In this document: piece by piece, positions 29,171-36,896 of the stretch
Layout of the letters: each line of letters begins with the position of its first letter
How positions within the stretch are numbered: position 1 is the first letter of the stretch
NCBI RefSeq assembly: GCF_900890705.1
Contig: NZ_CAAHFH010000002.1
Location: forward strand, 930,001 to 994,000
Direction: 5' to 3'
DNA: 64,000 nucleotides
Source: Pontiella sulfatireligans
Lineage (GTDB): Bacteria > Verrucomicrobiota > Kiritimatiellia > Kiritimatiellales > Pontiellaceae
The notes under the pieces: model-generated
The model's database searches: none
What the model saw: the letters and a program-made list of their open reading frames with translations, nothing else
Told to the model about the DNA's origin: nothing
Translations under genes and position numbers: made by a program

Positions 29171-30457
29171 ATGACTGAGCCCGGAATCGAACATGTCGCC
29201 AGCCAGTTGCCGCTGCTCTTCACGCTCGTCGGAGCCATGCTGATCGTCTGCTTCTATGCAGGCAAGCTGATCAAGAAAACCTCGCTGCCGTCGCTCATCG
29301 GCTACATGCTCGTCGGCGCGCTCTTCGGGCCGTCGTTCAAGCATTTCGGGATGGAACTCTTCACCGAATCCGTACGCGATAGCCTGGCGTTCATGACACA
29401 GATGGCGCTCGGGTTCGTCGCTTTCAGCATCGGCTCCGAGCTCAGCATGAAATCGCTCAAACGGCTCGGCAACGGCATCGTCTGGATCATCTTCGCCGAA
29501 TCGTTCGCCGCCTTCTTTGTGGTGACCGGCCTCATCTACGCCGTCACGCGCGACTGGCCGATGGCGCTCATCTTCGGCTCCATGGCCCCCGCCAGCGCAC
29601 CGGCCGGCACCGTGGCCGTCATCCAGGAATACAAGGCCCAAGGCAGCCTCACGCAAGCGCTCTACGCCGTGGTCGGCTTCGACGACGGCCTCGCCATCAT
29701 CATCTTCGGCTTTGCCGCCGCCGTATCCAAAAGCCTGCTGCTGGCCGAAGCGCCCGGCCATGTTTCCGAAGGCTTTTTCCAGATGCTCAAAGCCCCGACC
29801 ATTGAAATCCTGCTCAGCATCGTCGTCGGCACAGTGCTTGGCTTTGTGCTCGCGCAGCTCGTGCGCTTCATCAAAAACTCCCGCGACATGCTCATCATCG
29901 TTTTCGGCATCGTCACTCTCGGCACCGGCCTTTCGATGATGTGGCACCTATCGCTGATCCTCACCAACATGGTGATCGGCTTCTTCCTGATCAACACCCG
30001 CCGCGCATCCCTCGTACATAAGGTCACCGCGCCAATGCTCGAAATCATGCCGCTTACTTTCGTGCTCTTTTTCTGTCTGGCCGGCGCACACCTGCAACTG
30101 GCCGCGCTGCCCAGCCTTGGAATCATCGGCGTCGTCTACATCCTCGGCCGTTCCGGCGGACTGATCGGCGGGGCGCGCCTCGGCGCAACGTTCGGGCATG
30201 TGGAAGAAAAGATTAAGAAATATATCGGCCTCGGCATCCTTTCCCAAGCCGGCGTGGCCATTGGTCTGGCGCTGATCGTCGATGCCGAGTTTTCGGGGCT
30301 CGGCACCGTGACCGACGGCATCTCGCACGGCGAGGCCATCGGCACCAAGGTGATCACCACCATCACCGCCACCTGCATCATCTTCGAAATCATCGGCCCC
30401 ATCCTCACCAAATACGCCCTCGGCAAAGCCGGCGAACTGGGCAAAGCCACCCGCTGA
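29171..30457 (+). CDS. Na+/H+ antiporter family (CPA2-type) membrane protein
   Basis: 428 residues with about twelve hydrophobic segments typical of monovalent cation/proton exchangers: LVGAMLIVCFYAGKLI, SLPSLIGYMLVGALFGP, MALGFVAFSIGSELSMKSLK and the core ALYAVVGFDDGLAIIIFGFA, whose acidic pair fits the ion-binding site. It lacks the C-terminal TrkA/RCK domain common in this family, so the upstream EIIA-like protein may supply control. AAGGA precedes the ATG at proper spacing. A strong terminator follows at 30465. Confidence 0.9.
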   Translation: MTEPGIEHVASQLPLLFTLVGAMLIVCFYAGKLIKKTSLPSLIGYMLVGALFGPSFKHFGMELFTESVRDSLAFMTQMALGFVAFSIGSELSMKSLKRLGNGIVWIIFAESFAAFFVVTGLIYAVTRDWPMALIFGSMAPASAPAGTVAVIQEYKAQGSLTQALYAVVGFDDGLAIIIFGFAAAVSKSLLLAEAPGHVSEGFFQMLKAPTIEILLSIVVGTVLGFVLAQLVRFIKNSRDMLIIVFGIVTLGTGLSMMWHLSLILTNMVIGFFLINTRRASLVHKVTAPMLEIMPLTFVLFFCLAGAHLQLAALPSLGIIGVVYILGRSGGLIGGARLGATFGHVEEKIKKYIGLGILSQAGVAIGLALIVDAEFSGLGTVTDGISHGEAIGTKVITTITATCIIFEIIGPILTKYALGKAGELGKATR

Positions 30458-30464
30458 AAACAAC

Positions 30465-30489
30465 AAAGCCCGCTCTGAGAGCGGGCTTT
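30465..30489. terminator. Bidirectional terminator between antiporter and purH
   Basis: Perfect 11-bp stem AAAGCCCGCTC/GAGCGGGCTTT with a TGA loop. It lies between the convergent antiporter and purH genes and can serve both. Confidence 0.9.
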
Positions 30490-30531
30490 ATCGTAAACAC
30501 ATTCAATGCGGCTCGATACCGCATCTACATT

Positions 30532-32148
30532 CTAATGCTTAAAGTGGCGCATGTTAGTGAGCGCCATGGCAATGCCGCATTTATCGCACGCGGCAATAAC
30601 CTCTTCATCGCGAATCGATCCGCCGGGCTGGACGATAAACTTCGCGCCCATTTCGCTGGCGGCGTCGATGCTGTCGGCAAACGGGAAGAAGGCCTCGGAA
30701 ACGAATACGCATTCGCCGATGACCTTCTGGATTTCCTCATCCGTGATGTCGGGATTCTCGGTCTTAAGGTTGTCAACGGCTTTGGAAACGGAAAGCTTCT
30801 TGAGCGCGTCCACGCGGTTGGGCTGGCCGGCGCCCATACCGAGCACGCGAAACTGGCCGGCTTTGTATTCCTGCACCAGCACAATGGCGTTCGACTTGGT
30901 GTGCTTGACCGCGGCAATCCCGAAAAACGCGAGCTCCTTCTTTGTTTCGTCAAAGGCCACCTTGGTGGGCACTTCCCACTTTTCGAGAATCTCGGTGTCA
31001 ACGTCCTGCACCAGCAGGCCGCCGTTGATCTGTTTGACCATGCGCTGCGGCAACGCCTTGCCCATCGGCTTCTTGAGCTTCAGGATACGCAGGTTCTTTT
31101 TCTTCATCAGGTGGTCAAGCGCCTCCTCGGCATAGCCGGGAGCAATGATCGCTTCGATAAAGCGGCCATCGAGACATTGCGCCGTTGCGAGGTCAACCAT
31201 TTCAGTAACGGCAATAACGGAACCAAAGGCAGAAATCGGATCGCCCGACCAAGCGGCTTCGAAGGCTTCCGCCAGCGTTTCACCGGTGGCGTAGCCACAC
31301 GGGTTGGTGTGCTTGATGACGGAAACGCCGGGGCGGCCGGAAAGATCTTTCACGGCTTCTAGTGCGCCGTCGCCGTCGACATAGTTGTTATAGCTCATTT
31401 CCTTGCCGTGCAGCACTTCGGTCAGAGCAATGGTGGCTTCGCGGGAGTCAGCGTCCTTGTAGAGCCACGCCTTCTGGTGGGAGTTTTCGCCGTAACGCAA
31501 CTCGGAACCGTCGGTGTAAGCCTTGACGAACGGCTTGGCCAGCTTCTGGTCGGCCACTTGGCCGGCGAGATAGGTGGCGATGGCCGCGTTGTATTCGGCG
31601 GCGCGGGCATAGACCTTCTGACCGAGCACAAAGCGGAAGGGCTCCGTGGTCGCGCCGGCGTTGGCCTTCATTTCGCCGATGACCTGTGCATAGTCCGACG
31701 GATCAGTCACGACCGTGACGAACTTCATGTTCTTGGCCGCAGAGCGGATCATCGTCGGTCCGCCAATGTCGATCTGCTCGATCGCTTCGGCCAGCGAGAC
31801 GTCCTCTTTGGCGATGGTTTCTTCGAACGGATAAAGATTCACGCAAACCAGATCGATCTGGCCGAGACCGTGATCCATCATGGTTTTCAAATGCTCTTCG
31901 TTGTCGCGCACATAGAGAATGCCGGCATGCACCTGCGGGGTCAGGGTCTTCACACGGCCGTCGAGCATTTCCGGGAATCCGGTGAACTCGGAAACATCCT
32001 TAACCGGGATGCCCGCTTCGCGGATGGCCTTGGCGGTGCCGCCGGTGGAGAGCAGCTCCACGTCCATTTCGTGCAGATTGCGGGCAAAATCAATGATTCC
32101 CGCCTTGTCGGATACGCTCAAAAGCGCGCGTTCAATTTTTACGTCCAT
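30532..32148 (-). CDS. purH: Bifunctional AICAR formyltransferase/IMP cyclohydrolase
   Basis: Last two steps of purine synthesis to IMP. 538 residues from the ATG at 32148, with AAGGGACGAGG upstream; the frame continues 48 nt further 5' without a better site. The N-terminal MGS-like cyclohydrolase has LLSVSDKAGIIDFARNL and LSTGGTAKAIREAGI, and the formyltransferase carries KHTNPCGYATG and AVKHTKSNAIVLVQ with the catalytic Lys-His. Length is normal. A 44-nt palindrome (32249-32292) lies 101 nt upstream, between it and the hemolysin III gene. Confidence 0.97.
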   Translation of the reverse strand: MDVKIERALLSVSDKAGIIDFARNLHEMDVELLSTGGTAKAIREAGIPVKDVSEFTGFPEMLDGRVKTLTPQVHAGILYVRDNEEHLKTMMDHGLGQIDLVCVNLYPFEETIAKEDVSLAEAIEQIDIGGPTMIRSAAKNMKFVTVVTDPSDYAQVIGEMKANAGATTEPFRFVLGQKVYARAAEYNAAIATYLAGQVADQKLAKPFVKAYTDGSELRYGENSHQKAWLYKDADSREATIALTEVLHGKEMSYNNYVDGDGALEAVKDLSGRPGVSVIKHTNPCGYATGETLAEAFEAAWSGDPISAFGSVIAVTEMVDLATAQCLDGRFIEAIIAPGYAEEALDHLMKKKNLRILKLKKPMGKALPQRMVKQINGGLLVQDVDTEILEKWEVPTKVAFDETKKELAFFGIAAVKHTKSNAIVLVQEYKAGQFRVLGMGAGQPNRVDALKKLSVSKAVDNLKTENPDITDEEIQKVIGECVFVSEAFFPFADSIDAASEMGAKFIVQPGGSIRDEEVIAACDKCGIAMALTNMRHFKH

Positions 32149-32248
32149 AGTCCTCGTCCCTTCGGGTTGAAATCGAAAAGCTGTTTTTACCTGCACCCCA
32201 CCACGAATGCACGGATTTTTTCATCAGGTTGGCAACTTTCCCGCAGAG

Positions 32249-32292
32249 GGGTAACATCTAATTACCACGATCGTGGGTGCTAGGTGTTACCC
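32249..32292. promoter_or_regulatory. 44-nt even palindrome upstream of purH
   Basis: The centre is at 32270/32271. The inner 12 bp CCACGATCGTGG are perfect and the outer arms GGGTAACA.CTA/TAG.TGTTACCC pair with two wobbles in all; 19 of 22 positions pair if wobbles count. It begins six bases after the hemolysin III stop (minus strand). It could be the 3' hairpin of that operon or an operator for purH. No T-run follows, which favours an operator or a structured RNA. Confidence 0.5.
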
Positions 32293-32298
32293 TAGAGT

Positions 32299-32940
32299 TC
32301 AGAGTGCAACGCCAAAGAGGATGCTGAAAAAGTGGCAGAGGCTGCCGGCAAGCACGAACAAATGCCAGACGGCGTGCGACCATTTCAGCGTCTTCCATCC
32401 ATAAAACACGGCACCGATGGAGTAGCAAAGCCCGCCAGCGCAAAGAAAAACAAACCCTGCCGTGCCTAGCTCGCGATAGAGAGGCCGGACCGCAATGATG
32501 CAGAACCAGCCCATGAAAAGGTAGCCGGCCAAGGAAACGGCCTTGAACCGCCCGGTGAAGAATGCTTTGAAGAGAATTCCGAACAGCGCACAGCCCCAGA
32601 TGGCGCCAAAGATGCTCCAGCCAAGAGCGCCGCGCAATGGAGCAAGCGCATAGGGCGTGTAGGTTCCGGCAATGAGCAGGTAGATCGCTGAATGGTCGAT
32701 AATCTTCAGCACCCGGCGAACCTGCGGACGGCGCGCAGAATGGTAGAGCGTCGAACCGAGGTACAGCACAATGAAGGTGACGCCGTAGATGGAGCAGCTG
32801 ACGATTTCCCACACCCCTTTCCGAAGGCTGGAAAAAAAAACGAGCAGCGCCAGCACGGCAATGCCGAGAAAAACGCCGATGCCGTGCGTTATCACATTTG
32901 CCCGTTCCTCCGGGGAACCATGTGGATTATGCGCGGGCAT
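32299..32940 (-). CDS. Hemolysin III family (PAQR-type) membrane protein
   Basis: 213 residues from MPAHNPHGSPEERANVITHG at 32940; a longer frame runs into the cupin gene. Seven hydrophobic segments and the family blocks ERANVITHGIG, GSTLYHS, IDHSAIYLLIAGTYTPY and WSHAVWHLFVLAGSLCHFFS supply the conserved His/Asp metal site of the progestin-receptor/YqfA fold. Despite the name most members are not haemolysins; their role in membrane homeostasis is unsettled. The ATG lies 1 nt after the cupin stop codon, so translation is coupled. Confidence 0.9.
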   Translation of the reverse strand: MPAHNPHGSPEERANVITHGIGVFLGIAVLALLVFFSSLRKGVWEIVSCSIYGVTFIVLYLGSTLYHSARRPQVRRVLKIIDHSAIYLLIAGTYTPYALAPLRGALGWSIFGAIWGCALFGILFKAFFTGRFKAVSLAGYLFMGWFCIIAVRPLYRELGTAGFVFLCAGGLCYSIGAVFYGWKTLKWSHAVWHLFVLAGSLCHFFSILFGVAL

Positions 32941-32941
32941 T

Positions 32942-33469
32942 TTAGCTCCAAGCCTCGGCCAACGGGCCGCCTTGCCCGAAAATGGGATCGAGCAACGGAA
33001 GCGGGACATGCGCAATGACCTGATCGGTAGCCGGCCGTTCGCCGGGTTTGCCGTATTGCATATCGGGCGCCTGCCCCGCCGGGCAGCAGCCCAGCGTCTG
33101 GAAGTCGGAAGAACAACCCACGTTCTTGTGCGCCAGTCCTGCCGGAAGAATCACCACGTCGCCCGCAGCTGCTTCGAGGATCGTTCCCTTGGGACCACCA
33201 AATTGAACGCGGACGGAACCTCGGAAAATGCACAGGCATTCATGCGCCGTGCTATGGTAGTGGTGGTAGGTGTAAAGCCCCCAGCGCCACGTGCCGCCCC
33301 AGCGGTTGGCTTTCACCAATGCATCAATCTGATCCGGTCCACCACCCGCCGGCAGCTTGAGCGCCTGCTGAAAAACCACCAACGGCAGTTTTCCATTGTT
33401 TGGAAAGCTCCCGCTTTCAGGGAACCGCTTCACTGCAACATTCTTTGGTTTCTGGCTGATGCCCTTCAT
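32942..33469 (-). CDS. Cupin-domain protein
   Basis: 175 residues with one cupin barrel. The first motif is YTYHHYHSTAHECLCIFRGSVRVQFGG (His ligands, then Glu) and the second is AAGDVVILPAGLAHKN (His). The N-terminus has a basic leader and no signal peptide. Single-domain cupins of this type may bind a metal and a small molecule, or act as isomerases or dioxygenases; the substrate is not evident. A Cys pair (LGCCPAG) follows the barrel. It forms a two-gene unit with the hemolysin III gene. Confidence 0.85.
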   Translation of the reverse strand: MKGISQKPKNVAVKRFPESGSFPNNGKLPLVVFQQALKLPAGGGPDQIDALVKANRWGGTWRWGLYTYHHYHSTAHECLCIFRGSVRVQFGGPKGTILEAAAGDVVILPAGLAHKNVGCSSDFQTLGCCPAGQAPDMQYGKPGERPATDQVIAHVPLPLLDPIFGQGGPLAEAWS

Positions 33470-33595
33470 TTAATTCACCGGTTCGATTCATACTCGGAAG
33501 TGCAGGCAAAGTCGTTATAAAAAAACGACGCCTTTATGTGGGATTTTCTTACAGAATCTGTGCATGCTGTTTATAGCTTGCAATCAGGAAAAATT

Positions 33596-34666
33596 ATGCC
33601 GTTTAAAACCATACTGGTCGTTATTTCGTTCCTCTTCGGACTCTTGATCATTCGTCGCCTGCGGCAATACGACGTCCATGAACAGGAGCCCTTCGGGAAA
33701 ATGCTGGCTGTGACTGTCTGGGGAGGCCTGCTGTCGATTGTCCTCTCGTTGTTCCTTTACCGCGTACTGCAGGAAGCCGGCATCAGCATTCGAGCCGGTG
33801 TTCCCTTTTCCTATTTCTACGTCGGCTTCATCGAAGAGCTCGCCAAGCTGTCCGCGCTCTTCCTGAGCTGGATGTTCATCCGCAATGAATTGAACGAACC
33901 GACCGACGGCCCGATCTACATTGCCTGCGTGGCACTCGGTTTTTCCCTGATTGAAAACTATTTCTATGCGGTCGCCACCCCGGCCACCTCCCTGCTCGTC
34001 GTCATTCGCCTGATCATCTGCACGCCGATGCATATGGCCTTCAGCATGTTCATGGGGCTCGCCTTTTTCTGGGCGATGCGCTGCAAAGGCGGCTGGGGCA
34101 TTCTGCTCTGCGCGTATATCTTCGCCGGCGTCTACCACTCGCTCTACAACATTTTCGTGAGCTACTGGTTCCTCCTGCCGGGCGTCTACCTGATCCTCAC
34201 CAGCGCCTACCGCTGGATGCACCGCCTGCTCGGCTACACCGCCGCGCAGTCGCCCTTCCGCCAGTCGCTCGCCGAATTCATCCACACCGCCCCCAGGCCC
34301 GAAATCGAAGAAGGCTTCGAATGCCTCGACTGCGGCAACCGCGCACCCAAGCCCACCTACACCCATGGACGCATCCGCGTTCAAAAATGCGAGGACTGCG
34401 GCGCCTATCTCTGCACCAAAGCCTCGCTCTGCCAAATGGTCCACCAATACGGGTCGCTTTTCGGCAGTCTGCACAAACACATCAAGCGGCTTTCCAAACA
34501 CCGCAAACACCTCTGCGTGCTCGAAGCCGGCAACCGCATCGATAAAAAGAAACGCATCGCCTGTTTCCAGCTCGACGAATTCAACAGCGTCCTCGAAACC
34601 ATGACCCGCCGCCACATCGAACAGACCGAGAAAAAGTGGTGGTTCCCGTTTAAGTGCGAGCGGTAG
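33596..34666 (+). CDS. PrsW-type intramembrane metalloprotease with C-terminal zinc-ribbon domain
   Basis: 356 residues. AGGAA at 33586 supports the ATG at 33596; an earlier ATG at 33536 has no ribosome site. The N-terminal ~230 residues are multi-pass membrane with the PrsW/CPBP-like active-site pieces FIEELAKLSALFLSW (Glu-Glu), IICTPMHMAFSMFMG and IFAGVYHSLYNIF (His). PrsW proteases cleave membrane anti-sigma factors in site-1 fashion. The soluble C-terminal ~110 residues hold two CxxC knuckles (FECLDCGNRAPKP, KCEDCGAYLC) and a Lys-rich stretch, an unusual addition. No anti-sigma gene is nearby. Confidence 0.85.
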   Translation: MPFKTILVVISFLFGLLIIRRLRQYDVHEQEPFGKMLAVTVWGGLLSIVLSLFLYRVLQEAGISIRAGVPFSYFYVGFIEELAKLSALFLSWMFIRNELNEPTDGPIYIACVALGFSLIENYFYAVATPATSLLVVIRLIICTPMHMAFSMFMGLAFFWAMRCKGGWGILLCAYIFAGVYHSLYNIFVSYWFLLPGVYLILTSAYRWMHRLLGYTAAQSPFRQSLAEFIHTAPRPEIEEGFECLDCGNRAPKPTYTHGRIRVQKCEDCGAYLCTKASLCQMVHQYGSLFGSLHKHIKRLSKHRKHLCVLEAGNRIDKKKRIACFQLDEFNSVLETMTRRHIEQTEKKWWFPFKCER

Positions 34667-34678
34667 ACCGCCAAGAAT

Positions 34679-35110
34679 ATGAAACGAATATTAGCCCTAC
34701 TTATCCTGATCGGCATCGCTTATTTTGGGTTGAATCAACTCAACGTTGATCCGCCTCGAGCAACCCATGTCGCCAATGATGGCAATTTAACATCTGCCGA
34801 ATCAAATAACCCCAAAAGCGGCAGTCCGTTCTCGGGCGTGGGCACAGTATCGCGAATTCTTTCTGACGATAACACCGGAAGCAGGCATCAGCGGTTTATC
34901 CTTAAATTATCATCCAATCGGACGATACTCATCGCTCATAACATTGATGTCGCCCCAAGAATCGAATCCCTGAAAGTCGGCGATACGATATCGTTCAACG
35001 GGATGTACGAATGGAACTCAAAAGGAGGCGTTGTGCATTGGACACATCGAGACCCCAACGGACGTCATGAAGCCGGATGGCTGCAAAAAGCAGGGAAAAA
35101 ATATCAGTAG
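34679..35110 (+). CDS. DUF3465 family protein, membrane-anchored or exported
   Basis: 143 residues. An N-terminal hydrophobic helix (MKRILALLILIGIAYFGLNQ) acts as signal or anchor. The body has the DUF3465 blocks GVGTVSRILSDDNTGSRHQR, ILIAHNIDVAPRIESLKVGD and the C-terminal VVHWTHRDPNGRHEAGW. Function is unknown; the order of strands suggests a small OB-like beta barrel. It starts 12 nt after the PrsW gene, so the two are probably co-transcribed. Confidence 0.85.
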   Translation: MKRILALLILIGIAYFGLNQLNVDPPRATHVANDGNLTSAESNNPKSGSPFSGVGTVSRILSDDNTGSRHQRFILKLSSNRTILIAHNIDVAPRIESLKVGDTISFNGMYEWNSKGGVVHWTHRDPNGRHEAGWLQKAGKKYQ

Positions 35111-35358
35111 CTGAACGGCCGCTAAGCCCTCTAATTACCAAATGATCTGCGCCCATCTGCGTGATCTGCGGGCCCGAAACCACAAGAGCCTTTGGCTCGT
35201 AGAGCTAATGGCACTGACTTAAGCGCGGCTAGCCGCACAGGAAATTATGCACTTCCAACTCAGATATTTTTCTGCCTATCATATAAATTTACGAGATAGG
35301 CGGACACGTAGTGATACTGGACTGCAGTCCTAATCGTTCGTCAGAAAGGAGCACAAGC

Positions 35359-35574
35359 ATGAACCCTATGGGATGGATACTGATCGCGGTCGGAGCTTTC
35401 GCGATGGCAGGAGGCATTTGCAATTGGGACTGGTTCATGAACGACAAAAAGGCCCGACTCATTGTTAAGGTCTTCAGCCGGGATGGAGCCCGTATATTCT
35501 ACGGCATATTGGGCCTGCTCATTTTGGTGGCAGGCCTTCTTGGAACAGTCGGCGTCATCGATGCGCCGCAGTGA
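35359..35574 (+). CDS. Small membrane protein resembling Imm17 immunity proteins
   Basis: 71 residues from MNPMGWILIAVGAFAMAGGI at 35359, with AAAGGAG 9 nt upstream. Two hydrophobic helices flank a polar WDWFMNDKKARLIVKVFSRD GARIFYG-type segment, the layout of Imm17, a predicted immunity protein against polymorphic toxins. No toxin gene, secretion module or other immunity gene is adjacent. Upstream intergenic DNA has a perfect palindrome GCGGCTAGCCGC (35225-35236) and GCCTATC/GATAGGC arms (35274-35301). Confidence 0.65.
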   Translation: MNPMGWILIAVGAFAMAGGICNWDWFMNDKKARLIVKVFSRDGARIFYGILGLLILVAGLLGTVGVIDAPQ

Positions 35575-35663
35575 AGATGATGGGATGAGGAACCACTGAA
35601 TGGATGGCATTTCCGGCTACGCGCAAAAGCCGCCATTCAGGACGTTCCAACCCACCCAAACCC

Positions 35664-36218
35664 TCAATCCCTCAGATAGTGGCAGCCGGTGTGGTGGACG
35701 CCGCGGTTTTTGAAGTAGTCCTGGTGGTAGGTTTCGGCGGGATAAAAGACACCGCCTTCGGTGATTTCGGTGACGATGGGCTTCTTCCACTTTTTCTGGG
35801 AATCGGCCTTTATCTTTTCAGCAGTCGCTTTTTGTTCGGGCGAATAGTAGAAAACGGCGGAGCGGTATTGCGTTCCAACGTCGGGGCCCTGGCGGTTCAT
35901 GGTGGTCGGATCGTGCAGACGCCAAAAATAGGCGAGCAGCTCTTCGTAGGCAATCTTGGCGGGGTCATAGACAATTTCGATGGCCTCGGCGTGGCCCGTT
36001 TCTTTATAGCAAATCTCTTTGTAGGTCGGGTTTTCCGTTTTGCCGCCCGTATATCCCACCGTCGTGTCGATGACGCCGTCCAACTCTTGAAAAACCGCTT
36101 CGACGCCCCAGAAACATCCCGCAGCAAATACCGCCTTATCCATCTTGGTCTCCTTCTTTTCAGCTCCAGCCACAGACACCGTGGCCACCATTGCCAGTAT
36201 AAATAATGTTCTCTTCAT
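35664..36218 (-). CDS. msrA: Peptide-methionine (S)-S-oxide reductase with signal peptide
   Basis: Reduces S-sulfoxides of methionine in damaged proteins. 184 residues from the ATG at 36218, with GGAG six nt upstream; the frame is open much further 5' but that stretch is a repeat and an unrelated broken gene. A signal peptide (MKRTLFILAMVATVSVAGA) places it in the envelope. The catalytic Cys35 is in FAAGCFWGVEAVFQ, with GYTGGKTENPTY and YFWRLHDPTTMNRQGPDVG as substrate blocks. The usual resolving cysteines near the C-terminus appear reduced to GCHYLRD. Confidence 0.95.
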   Translation of the reverse strand: MKRTLFILAMVATVSVAGAEKKETKMDKAVFAAGCFWGVEAVFQELDGVIDTTVGYTGGKTENPTYKEICYKETGHAEAIEIVYDPAKIAYEELLAYFWRLHDPTTMNRQGPDVGTQYRSAVFYYSPEQKATAEKIKADSQKKWKKPIVTEITEGGVFYPAETYHQDYFKNRGVHHTGCHYLRD

Positions 36219-36245
36219 CATTATCTCCAAAAAATCGAGTTTATC

Positions 36246-36318
36246 GCCACAAAGAGGCGCAAGTTGCACAAAAACAATCACGCTTTCCGTCTTTGTGACT
36301 TTTGCGCCTCTTCGTGGC
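36246..36318. repeat. Palindrome upstream of msrA
   Basis: GCCACAAAGAGGCGCAA (36246-36262) and TTGCGCCTCTTCGTGGC (36302-36318) pair with one mismatch. Inner CACAAA/TTTGTG pairing continues. It lies 28 nt upstream of the msrA start in its likely leader and belongs to the same style as 16564-16643 and 17935-17990. Confidence 0.75.
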
Positions 36319-36394
36319 CAACCAAACAAACCCTTAGATTGCCTGGGGGAACTTTCGTTCAATCGGGAAAGAGAGGAAAACCAAGCGCATAGGC

Positions 36395-36880
36395 TTATTT
36401 GGAGCGAGGCTTGTTGATGAGGCCGAGTACGGCCAGCCCGACGAAGACGCCGGCCATGATGCCGGTAAACTTCCAGATTTCGCGCTGCTTTTCGATCATG
36501 TGGCCGGGCCGAGTAGCGGATGACCGTAGTGCCTCCAACCCGCAGGTCGTAGAGGCATCTCTTCCAGATTTTGGGAAAGCTGCGGACGTAGCGCAATTGA
36601 ATCGGTGTTTCCGGCGCCATGTTTTTAAGCGAATGCTCGAAATAGTGCTTATGCTCCATGTAGTAGCACAGCTCATGGTTTTTCACCTCGGCATAAATGA
36701 GCAATTCGTTCTTTAACAGATCAAGCTTTCCGCCTTTATCCCACTCTTTGACGCGGTAGCGCGTATAATAGCCCACATCCTGCTTCAAATTTTCATGGAC
36801 GGCACCACTACGTTGTCGACGACAACCGCCCAGACGCAAAAACAGAGCATGAACGCGGTGAACATATACTGTTTTTTCAT
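36395..36880 (-). pseudogene. Frameshifted small membrane protein gene
   Basis: Three reading frames together make one plausible protein of about 160 residues. It starts at 36880 (AAGGGGGGCG upstream) as MKKQYMFTAFMLCFCVWAVV, a membrane helix, and stops after PSMKI at 36785. The next frame continues as LKQDVGYYTRYRVKEWDKGG to GGTTVIRYSARP (about 36790-36520). A third frame resumes as MIEKQREIWKFTGIMAGVFV and ends INKPRSK at 36395. Shifts therefore lie near 36785 and near 36505. The gene directly follows the UPF0210 gene. No family is recognised. Sequencing error is possible but two shifts make decay more likely. Confidence 0.6.
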
Positions 36881-36896
36881 CGCCCCCCTTGCTTTG

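Noticed and set aside
35274..35301. Integron attC-like site from GCCTATC/GATAGGC arms
   Set aside because: Arms are only 7 bp, the spacing and core do not fit attC, and no integrase or cassette array is present.
36219..36839. Long N-terminal extension of msrA
   Set aside because: The extension crosses a palindrome and the remains of an unrelated membrane gene; GGAG before 36218 and the signal peptide fix the real start.
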